NCBI GenBank assembly: GCA_017404555.1
Contig: JAFRCD010000005.1
Location: 1-64,000 of the forward strand
Source: Bacilli bacterium
GTDB taxonomy: Bacteria; Bacillota_I; Bacilli_A; RF39; UBA660
Reading direction: 5' to 3'
DNA length: 64,000 nucleotides
Below are positions 51,033 to 60,300 of this stretch, one piece after another (within the stretch, counting starts at the first letter, position 1; each line of letters opens with the position of its first letter). The notes under the pieces were generated by a model. The model was not told the DNA's origin, did no database searches, and saw nothing but the letters and a program-made list of their open reading frames with translations. Position numbers and translations under genes: made by a program.

Positions 51033-52247
51033 ATGAAGATACTTTATATTAATCATTTTCCTTTAATTGGATCAGGTTCAGGAGTATATACAAGTACTAT
51101 TGCTAAAAGTTTTGCCAAAAAAGGTAATAGTTCTATTATTATCTATCCTGATAATAATGATAAAACTAATGAAGAAGAGAATATTACTTACTATCCTGTT
51201 TTATTTAAAAGTCATAAACTACCATTTGACTTTCCATGTTTTACTACACATCCATTAAGTACATTTGCCTTTACTAGTATGACAGATGAAGAAAAAAAAT
51301 TATATGAAGATGTATTTAGAGATAAAATAGAAGAAGTTATTATAAAAGAAAAACCTGATATTATTCATGGTAATCATATATGGACTTTATCTGGTATTGG
51401 AGCTGAATTAGCTAAAAAGTACCATATACCCCTTGTTTTAACCTGTCATGGTACTTGTATTCTAGGTATTCTTGAAGAAGAAAAACTAAAACATAATTGG
51501 GGCACTAAATGGGCTCATATTGCGGCTGATTACAGTAATAGAATTATTACTATTTCTAATGATAATAAACAGAATGTTGAAAGAATATTTCCTAATAATA
51601 AAGATAAAACTATTCTAATTAAAAATGGTATTAATACGGATGTCTTTAAATATGACAAAGCCATTGATAAAGAACAAGTTCTTAAAGATTTTAATATTCC
51701 TGGTAATTATGACAAAATAGTAACATTTGCTGGTAAACTAACTTATATAAAGGGAGTAGATACTTTACTTGATGCAGCTACAATATATGAAGATAATAAT
51801 ACTCTAACTATTATTGCTGGTGATGGTGAAGCCAAAGAAGATTTAATTGATTTAGCTAAGAAGAATAATTTAAAAAATGTTTTCTTTATTGGTAATAGAT
51901 CTCAAGAAGAATTAAATAAATTATTTAATATCGCAACTTGTAGTGTAGTACCATCACGCAAAGATGCTTTTGGTTTAGTAGCTGCTGAAGCCATGGCTAG
52001 TGGAGCTCCTGTTATAGTAACTAATCATGGTGGCCTAAAAGATTTAGTAAATGATGAAGTTGGTTTCTTATTTGAAATAGGTGATCATAATACACTTGCT
52101 AAAGATATACTTAAAATATTAAATAAAGAAGTTATTTTTGATAAAAATAAGATAAGTCAATATGCAATAAGTAATTTTTCGCAAGATAAAATGGTTGAAG
52201 AAGTAGAAAAAATATATCAAGAAGCGATTAAAAATAGACTAAACTAG
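51033..52247 (+). CDS. GT4 family glycosyltransferase
   Basis: 404 residues, GT-B fold. N-terminal Rossmann domain with the GSGSGVYTSTIAKSFAKKGN acceptor loop; C-terminal domain with VTFAGKLTYIKGVD and the nucleotide-sugar motif DAFGLVAAEAMASGAPVIVT (E-x7-E). It transfers a sugar from an NDP- or UDP-sugar to lipid or another acceptor at the inner membrane face; glycolipid synthesis is the commonest role. AGGTGAT precedes ATG 51033. Confidence 0.88.
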   Translation: MKILYINHFPLIGSGSGVYTSTIAKSFAKKGNSSIIIYPDNNDKTNEEENITYYPVLFKSHKLPFDFPCFTTHPLSTFAFTSMTDEEKKLYEDVFRDKIEEVIIKEKPDIIHGNHIWTLSGIGAELAKKYHIPLVLTCHGTCILGILEEEKLKHNWGTKWAHIAADYSNRIITISNDNKQNVERIFPNNKDKTILIKNGINTDVFKYDKAIDKEQVLKDFNIPGNYDKIVTFAGKLTYIKGVDTLLDAATIYEDNNTLTIIAGDGEAKEDLIDLAKKNNLKNVFFIGNRSQEELNKLFNIATCSVVPSRKDAFGLVAAEAMASGAPVIVTNHGGLKDLVNDEVGFLFEIGDHNTLAKDILKILNKEVIFDKNKISQYAISNFSQDKMVEEVEKIYQEAIKNRLN

Positions 52248-52293
52248 AATAAAATGCTATAATATAATAGTATAGTAAACTAAGGAGACAAAA

Positions 52294-54237
52294 ATGGAGA
52301 ATGAAAAGGTAATTAATAACATACGTGGACTAGCGTTAGATATGATTAATAATGCTGGCAGCGGGCATCCCGGTGTTGTTTTAAGCGCAGCTCCAATTCT
52401 ATATACGTTATATGCTAAACACTTACGTTTCAATATAGATGACGATAAGTATTTTAATCGTGATCGTTTTATATTATCGTGTGGTCATGCTTCAGCACTA
52501 TTATATGCAACCCTATATATGGCAGGTTTTGATATTACCTTAGACGATTTAAAAGATTTCCGAAAAATTGATTCCAAAACACCAGGTCATCCCGAATTAG
52601 GAAAGACTCCAGGTGTTGATATGACTACTGGACCTTTAGGACAAGGTTTTGCTACTGCAGTAGGTATTGCCATGGCTGAAAGAAAGTTAGAAAATGATTT
52701 TCCTAATGGCTTATTTGACTATTATACTTATGTACTAGTAAGTGATGGTGATTTAATGGAAGGGATCTCCTATGAAGCTGCTTCACTTGCTGGTACCCAA
52801 AGATTGAATAAATTAATTGTTTTATATGATTCTAATAATAATAGTTTAGATCACAGTACTGATATAACCTTTACTGAAGATGTGAAAAGTCGCTTTAAAG
52901 CCCAAAATTGGGACGTATTTGAAGTAAAAAATGGTGAAGATGTTGAAAGTATCGATGAAGCTATAAATGAAGCTAAAAGAAGCTCTAAACCATCTTTAAT
53001 TATAGTAAATACTGTTTTAGGTAAATATAGTAAATATGAAAATTCTAATCTTTCACATGCCATGCAATTAGATGATGATGAAATAACTATTATTAAGAAT
53101 AAATTAAATGTAAGAGATATTGCTTTTTCAGTATCTACGGAAGCAATTGAAACTTTTAGAGAACAAGTATCATTAAGATGTAGTAATATTACACAAAATG
53201 ATGAAGCTATTATTAATAATCTTACTGAAGAACAAAAAGAATATTTTAGTTACCTAGTTATAAATGATAAGAGTATTAGAAATATCAGTTTTAATGAAGA
53301 CATTGAAGAAGAAGAAGCCCCTCGTGATACATCATCTAAAATACTTAATCGTTTAGCTACCGATAATCCATATATAATTGGAGGGGCAGCTGATGTTTTC
53401 TTATCCACTAAAACTTATATAAATGATCAAGGTGATTTTACCAATGAAAATAGAGATGGTAAGAATATCTTCTTTGGAGTTAGAGAACATCTAATGGGAG
53501 CTGTGGCTAACGGATTAGCACTATGTGGTTTTAGGCCCTATGTATCTACATTTACCACCTTTTCTGATTACTTAAGACCAGCTATTAGACTCGCAGCTAT
53601 GATGAAATTACCAGTTGTCTATATACTTACTCATGACTCAATTAGTATTGGTGCTGATGGACCTACTCATCAACCAATTGAACAATTAGAATCATTAAGA
53701 ATTATTCCTAATGTAGAAGTATTCAGACCAGCAGATGCCAATGAAGTAATAGGTTCATATAAAGTAATCTATGAAAAGAAAGATTCTCCTGCTGTAATCG
53801 CTCTTTCTAAAAACAAATTAAAAGTACTAGGAAACGCTAAAATAAATGAAGTAGTTAATGGCGCTTATATTCTAAATGATGATGGTAGAGACCTAAATGG
53901 TGTTTTAATCTCTTCTGGTGAAGATGTTCATCTATCAATAGAAGTTGCTAATAGATTACAGAAAAAAGGTCTCAATCTTAGAGTAGTATCTGTACCATGT
54001 ATAAGAAGACTAATGGAACTACCTGATAAGAAATATGATGAAATACTGCCAGTTGAAAAGAAAAAAATAGTTATTTCTACTGAAATAAGTGGTTCTTGGA
54101 ACGAAATAATTTATAATCCTGATTGTTTAATAACTATGTCTACTTTTGGTGCTAGTGGTAGTAAAGAGGATATCTATAAGAAATTTGGTTATGATATTGA
54201 TACATTAGAGAAAAAAGTAGAAGAATTAATTAAATAA
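52294..54237 (+). CDS. tkt: transketolase
   Basis: TPP enzyme of the non-oxidative pentose phosphate pathway. 647 residues (family about 665): GHPGVVLSAAPILYTLY, the TPP-binding SDGDLMEGISYEAASLAG region, the central GADGPTHQPIEQLESLR, and a C-terminal domain. AAGGAG precedes ATG 52294. Followed by sirA and yneF, the same order as in Bacillus subtilis. Confidence 0.95.
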   Translation: MENEKVINNIRGLALDMINNAGSGHPGVVLSAAPILYTLYAKHLRFNIDDDKYFNRDRFILSCGHASALLYATLYMAGFDITLDDLKDFRKIDSKTPGHPELGKTPGVDMTTGPLGQGFATAVGIAMAERKLENDFPNGLFDYYTYVLVSDGDLMEGISYEAASLAGTQRLNKLIVLYDSNNNSLDHSTDITFTEDVKSRFKAQNWDVFEVKNGEDVESIDEAINEAKRSSKPSLIIVNTVLGKYSKYENSNLSHAMQLDDDEITIIKNKLNVRDIAFSVSTEAIETFREQVSLRCSNITQNDEAIINNLTEEQKEYFSYLVINDKSIRNISFNEDIEEEEAPRDTSSKILNRLATDNPYIIGGAADVFLSTKTYINDQGDFTNENRDGKNIFFGVREHLMGAVANGLALCGFRPYVSTFTTFSDYLRPAIRLAAMMKLPVVYILTHDSISIGADGPTHQPIEQLESLRIIPNVEVFRPADANEVIGSYKVIYEKKDSPAVIALSKNKLKVLGNAKINEVVNGAYILNDDGRDLNGVLISSGEDVHLSIEVANRLQKKGLNLRVVSVPCIRRLMELPDKKYDEILPVEKKKIVISTEISGSWNEIIYNPDCLITMSTFGASGSKEDIYKKFGYDIDTLEKKVEELIK

Positions 54238-54287
54238 TTCGACAAAATTATCCATATTGATTTGCTACTATAAAGATGGTGATCAAT

Positions 54288-54713
54288 ATGTATACTTATT
54301 ATATATTTAATATTAAAGAAGAATTTAAAGACCTTTATGGAGATAATCCATCAGGTCTTTATAATATTTTAAATAATATTAAAAATATTAAATATGATGA
54401 AGCTAATTTTGGTATTACTTTTCTCAAACAATTAACTAGAAAAATAGAAAAACAACATCTAGATAATTATCTATTCATTAAAATGCATAAAGAAGCATTT
54501 TATAGTAAAAAAGAAAACATTCATTATTATTCTGATGGGATTCTAAATGAAATATCCAATTTAGAAGTAATGAATAGTTGTATTAGAATAATTACTAATA
54601 AAAAAAATAGTATTTTTATTAAATATTTAGAAAGATATAGTACTAATTTCTTCATCTGTGACTTTAAAAATACTAACTTTTATTTTATAGATAGAATTAA
54701 AACTCTTGTTTAA
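54288..54713 (+). CDS. sirA: SirA-like inhibitor of replication initiation
   Basis: 141 residues, starting YTYYIFNIKEEFKDLYG and ending with CDFKNTNFYFIDRIKTL, both close to the Bacillus SirA pattern (HYYTYLIKEEF...; ...MDFN...YGWLNP). SirA binds DnaA domain I and blocks new replication rounds on entry to sporulation. Similarity is moderate, but the tkt-sirA-yneF position strengthens the call. ATG 54288 follows GGTGATC. Confidence 0.7.
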   Translation: MYTYYIFNIKEEFKDLYGDNPSGLYNILNNIKNIKYDEANFGITFLKQLTRKIEKQHLDNYLFIKMHKEAFYSKKENIHYYSDGILNEISNLEVMNSCIRIITNKKNSIFIKYLERYSTNFFICDFKNTNFYFIDRIKTLV

Positions 54714-54756
54714 ATAATAAATATTTAGTAAAATAAAGAAGAAGGAGAGTGATAAA

Positions 54757-54966
54757 ATGGCTCATGATATTATATTGGTAGTAATTAGTCTTCTAGTAGG
54801 CGCAGTAATTGGTTTTTTAATTGCTAAACAATATATGCAAAAATATCTAAAGAAGAACCCACCTATTAATGAAGATATGATTAAAACATTAATGATGCAG
54901 ATGGGAAGAAAACCAAATCAAAAACAAATTAATCAAATGATGAAAGCAATGGAAAAGTATAATTAA
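54757..54966 (+). CDS. yneF: YneF family membrane protein (UPF0154)
   Basis: 69 residues: one N-terminal helix ([19 protein letters not shown]) and the family tail [20 protein letters not shown] with [14 protein letters not shown]. Function unknown, widely conserved in Bacilli. AAGGAG precedes ATG 54757. Confidence 0.93.
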   Translation: MAHDIILVVISLLVGAVIGFLIAKQYMQKYLKKNPPINEDMIKTLMMQMGRKPNQKQINQMMKAMEKYN

Positions 54967-54978
54967 CCATTGCTTTTT
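54943..54978 (+). terminator. yneF terminator
   Basis: AAAGCAATGG (54943-54952) and CCATTGCTTT (54967-54976) pair across the yneF stop, followed by TT. Confidence 0.85.
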
Positions 54979-54979
54979 A

Positions 54980-55009
54980 TTGACACAAACTTCAAGAAAA
55001 TAGTACAAT
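54980..55009 (+). promoter_or_regulatory. promoter of the second pilin-like protein
   Basis: TTGACA (54980-54985), an 18-nt spacer and TACAAT (55004-55009). Confidence 0.65.
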
Positions 55010-55032
55010 TAATACATAAGGTAGGGAAGTAT

Positions 55033-56346
55033 ATGAAGAGAATATTTAGTATACATAATGTATTTTTAATGCTTGTAGTAGTACTAATAGGAGTACTAAG
55101 TCTAAATATAAAAGAAGCAAAAGCAGCAGGAACTGTAACTTGGAGTGGACCAAATTCAATCACCATTAGAGAGACAATAAGAAATATAGCAAATCCTATA
55201 GTGGCTAGTAGTGAGCATGGGCTTTTTGCTTCAGGTGATGATACGACACCAGTTTCAACAGCAACAATAAACTATACAGCCAGTGATACTCCAACAAATT
55301 ATCAAATAACGAAATCTACAACAATGGATTTATCAAGCCTAATGTTTATAAAACCAGGAGATTATGAATATTATTTTGAGCCAGATGGTTTGATTGATTC
55401 AAACGATTACAGTATTGACGCATATTTTGATCCCGAAGATGATTTCAATTATTTTGTAGTAGTGCAAGTGCGAAATGTTGTTGATGCTAATAATGTACCA
55501 ACTGGCAATTTTACGGCGTCGTTAATCTTATATAATACGGTGTATAATGAACAAACTGGAGAAGAGGAAATGGTAAAAATAACGCCAATATCAGGAGTGT
55601 TATATGCTAATTACGATTTTGAAACTAATTCTACGTATTTTGGTCATATAGAACTATCAAAGACTGTAAAAGGGATAGGTGCTGATACAACCGAATATTT
55701 CCCAGTAACAATTAGCATCGATAATGATCCTGGTGATAGCGAAAGTGATTATAGGAGTATTGATAGTAGTGGTTGGACATATCCAATAAGTGGATTAGAT
55801 GCAACAGTAACCTATAATGGAAATACTATTAACAACCCAACAACTATAACCGATGGAACACCAACAACTATCTATCTAAAACATGGACAGACAGCAATCA
55901 TTGGACAAGTCACAAGTGGTGGTAATACCTTTGATGCAATACCAGTTAAACGTAGATATTCTATTCCTCCACTTGATCCAAATCCAGGGGGAGGAGGTAT
56001 TATAATTATAAAAAATTATAAAGCCAACCCTATAACTCCTAAAAAAATGATAAATATTAATGGTGATGATCTATTTGGTAGTTATTTTACAGCGGTAGAA
56101 ACACCTGGAAGTTATAGTCCATCATATTCTATAGATGGAGAAGCAGCTGAAACTGGCTACTCAGTTCCTGCAACAGAAATTGCGTCGGGTACAAATACAG
56201 TAGATTTCTACAATACCAAAGAAATGTCACCAGTAACTGGATTAATCTTTACAATATTACCTTACTTAATACTAGCAGGTATTGGTATAGGAGGAACACT
56301 TCTAATAATGCATTTAAAGAAAGAAGAAAGAAAAGTTAAGGAATAG
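55033..56346 (+). CDS. pilin-like cell-surface protein with SPVTG anchor
   Basis: 437 residues. A signal peptide (to about residue 32, AKAAG) is followed by GTVTWSGPNSITIRETIRN, related to the start of the mature 20943 protein. Two Spy0128/FctA-like pilin domains follow (VVQVRNVVDANNVPTGNF; FGHIELSKTVKGIG), then a Pro/Gly insertion (PPLDPNPGGGG, about residue 315) not seen in the paralogue. The C-terminus is SPVTG, a hydrophobic helix (LIFTILPYLILAGIGIGG) and KKEERKVKE. ATG 55033 follows AGGGAAG; the upstream frame lies in the promoter. Probably a sortase-anchored fibre or adhesin. Confidence 0.8.
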   Translation: MKRIFSIHNVFLMLVVVLIGVLSLNIKEAKAAGTVTWSGPNSITIRETIRNIANPIVASSEHGLFASGDDTTPVSTATINYTASDTPTNYQITKSTTMDLSSLMFIKPGDYEYYFEPDGLIDSNDYSIDAYFDPEDDFNYFVVVQVRNVVDANNVPTGNFTASLILYNTVYNEQTGEEEMVKITPISGVLYANYDFETNSTYFGHIELSKTVKGIGADTTEYFPVTISIDNDPGDSESDYRSIDSSGWTYPISGLDATVTYNGNTINNPTTITDGTPTTIYLKHGQTAIIGQVTSGGNTFDAIPVKRRYSIPPLDPNPGGGGIIIIKNYKANPITPKKMININGDDLFGSYFTAVETPGSYSPSYSIDGEAAETGYSVPATEIASGTNTVDFYNTKEMSPVTGLIFTILPYLILAGIGIGGTLLIMHLKKEERKVKE

Positions 56347-56366
56347 ATTTAATATCTATTCTTTTT
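56341..56366 (+). terminator. terminator after the pilin-like protein
   Basis: GAATAGAT and ATCTATTC flank a 5-nt loop, followed by TTTTT, overlapping the stop. Confidence 0.85.
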
Positions 56367-56392
56367 ATGTTAAAATAAAGTTGGTGATGGCC

Positions 56393-58156
56393 ATGAAAGA
56401 CTTTAAGCAAAAACTTAGTAATACACCAACTGCACCTGGTAGTTACCAGATGAAGAATAAAGATGGTGTAATTATTTATGTTGGTAAAGCCAAAAACTTA
56501 CAAAAACGTCTTAGAAGTTACTTTACTAAGAGTCAAACAGGTAAAACACTAAGATTAGTTGAAGAAATAGATGATTTTGAATACATAGTTACATCATCAG
56601 AATTAGAATCATTAATACTAGAAATAACCTTAATAAAAAAATATAATCCTAAATATAATATCTTACTTAAAGATGATAAAACTTATCCTTATATTGAACT
56701 TACTAATGAAAAGTATCCAAGGGTTAGAGTAGTACGTAATGTTAAAAGAAAACGAAATAAAAACTATTTATATGGACCTTTTCCTAATGTTAAAGCGGCT
56801 CGTAAAACTGTAAATATTATTAATAGAATATATCCTCTTAGAAAGTGTGATCGTCTACCTAAAGAAGTATGTCTATATTACCATATTGGTGAATGTCTAG
56901 GATATTGTGCATATGATATTGATGAAGAAATCATAAATACAATGAAAAAAGAGATAATTAGCTTCTTAAAAGGAGATAGTTCTATTATTACAAAAAAGAT
57001 TAAAGAAGAAATGCAGAAAGCTAGTGATAATCTTAACTATGAAAGGGCTCTTGAACTTAAAGAAATGCTCACTGATATAGATATTACTCTTTCTAAACAG
57101 AAATTAGATCTTCGTCAAGCTATTGACTTCGATGTAATAAACTATTATACCGATAAGAATTATGTCTCTATTCAAATATTCTTCATTCGTGATGGTCTTT
57201 TAACATCACGTCATGAGGAGATATTTAGTAGTATTGATAAAAGTGAAGATGAAATTATTGAATATATTATTAAATTCTATGATAATTTAGGAATTATTCC
57301 TAAAGAAATAATTATACCAGAATCAATAAATAAAGATCTTCTAGAAGAATACTATCAAAATAAAGTATTAGTGCCAAAGAAGGGTAAATATAAGAAACTT
57401 CTTGATTTAGCTTATACAAACGCTAAAGACAAGTTACTTTCTAGGGAAGAAAAAGAAATAGAGTCTAATCAAAGTAGACTAGAAGCTATTGATGAATTAA
57501 GTAGTCTTCTAGGACGTAAAGTATCGAAAATGGAAGCTTTTGATAATTCTCATTTATTTGGTACTTTCTATGTTGGAGGAATGGTTGTCTATGATGATTT
57601 TATTCCTCTAAAGAATGAATACCGTAAATATAAATTATCACTTGATGTCAAAGATGATTTAAAAGCCATGCATGAAGTATTATATCGTCGCTATTTTAAA
57701 TTATTAATGGAGAATCTACCATATCCTGATCTAATTGTGATGGATGGTGGTAAAACCCAAATAAATGTCGCTAAAGAGGTTATTTCTTCTTTAAAACTAG
57801 ATATACCTATCATTGGGCTAGTTAAAGATAGTAAACATAGAACTAGCTATATAATGGATGAAAACTATAATGTATTGGAAATAAAAAAAGATAGTAAACT
57901 ATTACTTTTCCTAACTAAAATGCAAGAAGAAGTACATCGCTTTGCGATTACCTATCATCGTAACATTAAAAGTAAAGGTGCTTTAGTAAGTGTCCTTGAT
58001 AGTATCCCTGGTGTAGGTGAAAAAAGAAGAAAATCTCTAATTAGAGAATTTGGTTCCTTAAAGAAATTAAAAGAAGCAAGCGTTGAAGAAATAGGTAAAG
58101 TAATTAAAAATAAAACTGATGCCGAAAAAATATATAAATATTTAAAAGAAATATAG
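56393..58156 (+). CDS. uvrC: excinuclease ABC subunit C
   Basis: Makes both incisions in nucleotide excision repair. 587 residues: GIY-YIG nuclease (PGSYQMKNKDGVIIYVGKAK), a Cys cluster (CDRLPKEVCLYYHIGECLGYC), UVR domain (ASDNLNYERALELKEML), RNase H-like 3' domain (EAFDNSHLFGTFYVGGMVV, with catalytic DGGKTQ), and a C-terminal helix-hairpin-helix pair (LDSIPGVGEKRRKSL). ATG 56393 is chosen after GGTGATG; two other in-frame starts lie just upstream. Confidence 0.96.
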   Translation: MKDFKQKLSNTPTAPGSYQMKNKDGVIIYVGKAKNLQKRLRSYFTKSQTGKTLRLVEEIDDFEYIVTSSELESLILEITLIKKYNPKYNILLKDDKTYPYIELTNEKYPRVRVVRNVKRKRNKNYLYGPFPNVKAARKTVNIINRIYPLRKCDRLPKEVCLYYHIGECLGYCAYDIDEEIINTMKKEIISFLKGDSSIITKKIKEEMQKASDNLNYERALELKEMLTDIDITLSKQKLDLRQAIDFDVINYYTDKNYVSIQIFFIRDGLLTSRHEEIFSSIDKSEDEIIEYIIKFYDNLGIIPKEIIIPESINKDLLEEYYQNKVLVPKKGKYKKLLDLAYTNAKDKLLSREEKEIESNQSRLEAIDELSSLLGRKVSKMEAFDNSHLFGTFYVGGMVVYDDFIPLKNEYRKYKLSLDVKDDLKAMHEVLYRRYFKLLMENLPYPDLIVMDGGKTQINVAKEVISSLKLDIPIIGLVKDSKHRTSYIMDENYNVLEIKKDSKLLLFLTKMQEEVHRFAITYHRNIKSKGALVSVLDSIPGVGEKRRKSLIREFGSLKKLKEASVEEIGKVIKNKTDAEKIYKYLKEI

Positions 58157-58180
58157 TATAATAAGATTGAGGTGAAAATT

Positions 58181-58570
58181 ATGAATAATAAAGGGTATAC
58201 ATTAATTGAATTATTAGGAACTATTGCGATAATAGGAATACTTACTTATTTAGCTGTTGCTGGAGTTAGTAAATATGTTGACAAAAGTAAAAAGGAAACA
58301 TATGCCAATCATGAAAAAACACTTAAAAGAGCAACCCAAAACTATATGATGGATCATCTTGATAGTACTGGTAGAATCGCTGCTTCTACATTAAAAGATG
58401 AAGGTTATCTTGATAATTTAGAGGATCCTAAAAGTCACACAAGTTGTATTCCTAATACCTTTGTCGATGTTCAGGCTAGTCAGGCACCAAATAGTTTTAA
58501 TACTAGTTATACGTACACTATATGCTTAAAATGTGCTAATTATGAAAGCGAGACTTGTCCTAGTAGTTAG
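58181..58570 (+). CDS. type IV prepilin-like protein
   Basis: About 129 residues. MNNKGYTLIELLGTIAIIGIL is a class III prepilin signal: a short basic leader, Gly, then Tyr-Thr-Leu-Ile-Glu with the Glu at +5. The outside part has four Cys. It should be processed by PilD/ComC-type peptidase and assembled into a pilus or competence pseudopilus. No assembly ATPase or peptidase gene is nearby. ATG 58181 follows AGGTGA. It lies between uvrC and mutL. Confidence 0.8.
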   Translation: MNNKGYTLIELLGTIAIIGILTYLAVAGVSKYVDKSKKETYANHEKTLKRATQNYMMDHLDSTGRIAASTLKDEGYLDNLEDPKSHTSCIPNTFVDVQASQAPNSFNTSYTYTICLKCANYESETCPSS

Positions 58571-58578
58571 GTGATATC

Positions 58579-60300
58579 ATGGCTAAAATAGAAGTAATGG
58601 ATCAAAACTTAGCTAATAAGATCGCCGCTGGTGAAGTTATTGAAAGAGTTATGAATGTTGTTAAGGAACTAGTTGAAAACTCTATTGATGCTGAAGCTAG
58701 TGAAATAAAGATTGAATTAGAGAATTCAGGTATCGATAAGATAAAGATAACTGATAATGGTATCGGGATGAACAAAGAAGATGCTCATCTTTCTTTTTCG
58801 CGTCATGCAACATCTAAAATTAAGAAGATTGATGACTTATTCGATATCGAAACCCTAGGCTTTCGTGGTGAAGCATTACCTTCTATTGCCGCTGTTGCTA
58901 AAGTTAAAATGAAAAGTTCCGATGGTAAAGAGGGAACTACCATTATAATTGATGGAGGTAAGTTAGTTAAGGAAGAAGATAGTGATCTAAAGAAAGGTAC
59001 TCAAATTGAAGTTGAAAAACTTTTTTATAATACTCCAGTTCGTCTTAAGTATCTAAAAAGTCCTCATGTTGAATTGTCTCATGTTTTAGAATACTTAAAT
59101 AAAATAGTTCTTGCTCATCCGGAAATAAAATTTACAGTAAAAAATGATGGTAAAGAGCTAATAAAGACTGATGGTAGAGGAGATTTATTGAAAGTTATAT
59201 ATAATATATATGGTGCTGATGTTGCTAAGAAAATGATTACTATTGAGTCTGAGAATGACGATTATAGTTTATCTGGATATATTGCTTATCCTGAGAAAGC
59301 TCGTAGTAATCGTAATGCTATTACTACTTTAGTAAATGGTCGTTATATTAAAAATAATTTCCTTAATAGGGCTATTATTGATGCCTATCACACATATATT
59401 CCTAAAGATAAGTTTCCAATTGTTGTCTTAAACATTTCTGTAGATCCTATTTTAGTTGATATTAATATTCATCCTACTAAAATGGATATTAAATTTTCTA
59501 AAATGAATGAATTAAAAGAACTAGTTAATGATAGTATTGTAAAAAACTTAGAAAAACTAGTTTTAATACCTGATATTTCTGAAAATAAAGTAATAGAAGA
59601 TAAAGCAGAAATAACTGATTATCAAGAAGAATTAGAGAAAATAGAAAAAGATGATGATTATACTATCGCCGAACCAACTTATGAAGAAATCAGTCTTGAT
59701 TTTGATGAAGTTCGTACTATTAAAAGAATAATTCCGAAGGGAATTGTCTTCGAAACATATATTATTGGTGAAAATGAAGATGGTATGTATATTATTGATC
59801 AACATGCTGCAGCAGAGAGGATTAATTATGAAAAGTATCTAACAAATATGAAAAAAGAGAAAACTACTGTTACTGATTTATTAATACCTATTAAAATAGA
59901 ACTACCTAACAATGAATTTATTATCGTTAAGAATAATCTTGAACTATTAGAATCCTTTGGTTTTAATATTGAAGAGTTCGGTAGTAACACTTTTATTGTT
60001 CGTTCTCATCCAACCTGGTTATTAGAGGGCTTTGAAGAGGAACAAATTCGTAAAATATTTGAAATAGTTAGTGTTAAAGAAGATTTCACTAGAGAAAAGT
60101 TCATTGATCGTACAGCGATGACTTTGGCTTGTCGAATGTCAATTAAAGCTCATGATTATATTAGTGAAGAGGACATGACTTATCTATTAGATACTTTAAT
60201 TGCTTGTGAAAATCCATTTACTTGTCCTCATGGTCGACCCACTATTATAACTTACTCTAAATACGAACTAGAAAGACTATTTAAAAGGAGTATGAATTAA
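58579..60300 (+). CDS. mutL: DNA mismatch repair protein MutL
   Basis: 573 residues. GHKL ATPase N-terminus (KELVENSIDAEA, ITDNGIGM, RGEALPSIAAVAK) and C-terminal dimerisation/endonuclease domain with the metal motif DQHAAAERINYE and CPHGRP. The latter shows a nicking MutL, as in species without MutH. No mutS lies next to it. Directly followed by miaA with no gap. Confidence 0.95.
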   Translation: MAKIEVMDQNLANKIAAGEVIERVMNVVKELVENSIDAEASEIKIELENSGIDKIKITDNGIGMNKEDAHLSFSRHATSKIKKIDDLFDIETLGFRGEALPSIAAVAKVKMKSSDGKEGTTIIIDGGKLVKEEDSDLKKGTQIEVEKLFYNTPVRLKYLKSPHVELSHVLEYLNKIVLAHPEIKFTVKNDGKELIKTDGRGDLLKVIYNIYGADVAKKMITIESENDDYSLSGYIAYPEKARSNRNAITTLVNGRYIKNNFLNRAIIDAYHTYIPKDKFPIVVLNISVDPILVDINIHPTKMDIKFSKMNELKELVNDSIVKNLEKLVLIPDISENKVIEDKAEITDYQEELEKIEKDDDYTIAEPTYEEISLDFDEVRTIKRIIPKGIVFETYIIGENEDGMYIIDQHAAAERINYEKYLTNMKKEKTTVTDLLIPIKIELPNNEFIIVKNNLELLESFGFNIEEFGSNTFIVRSHPTWLLEGFEEEQIRKIFEIVSVKEDFTREKFIDRTAMTLACRMSIKAHDYISEEDMTYLLDTLIACENPFTCPHGRPTIITYSKYELERLFKRSMN

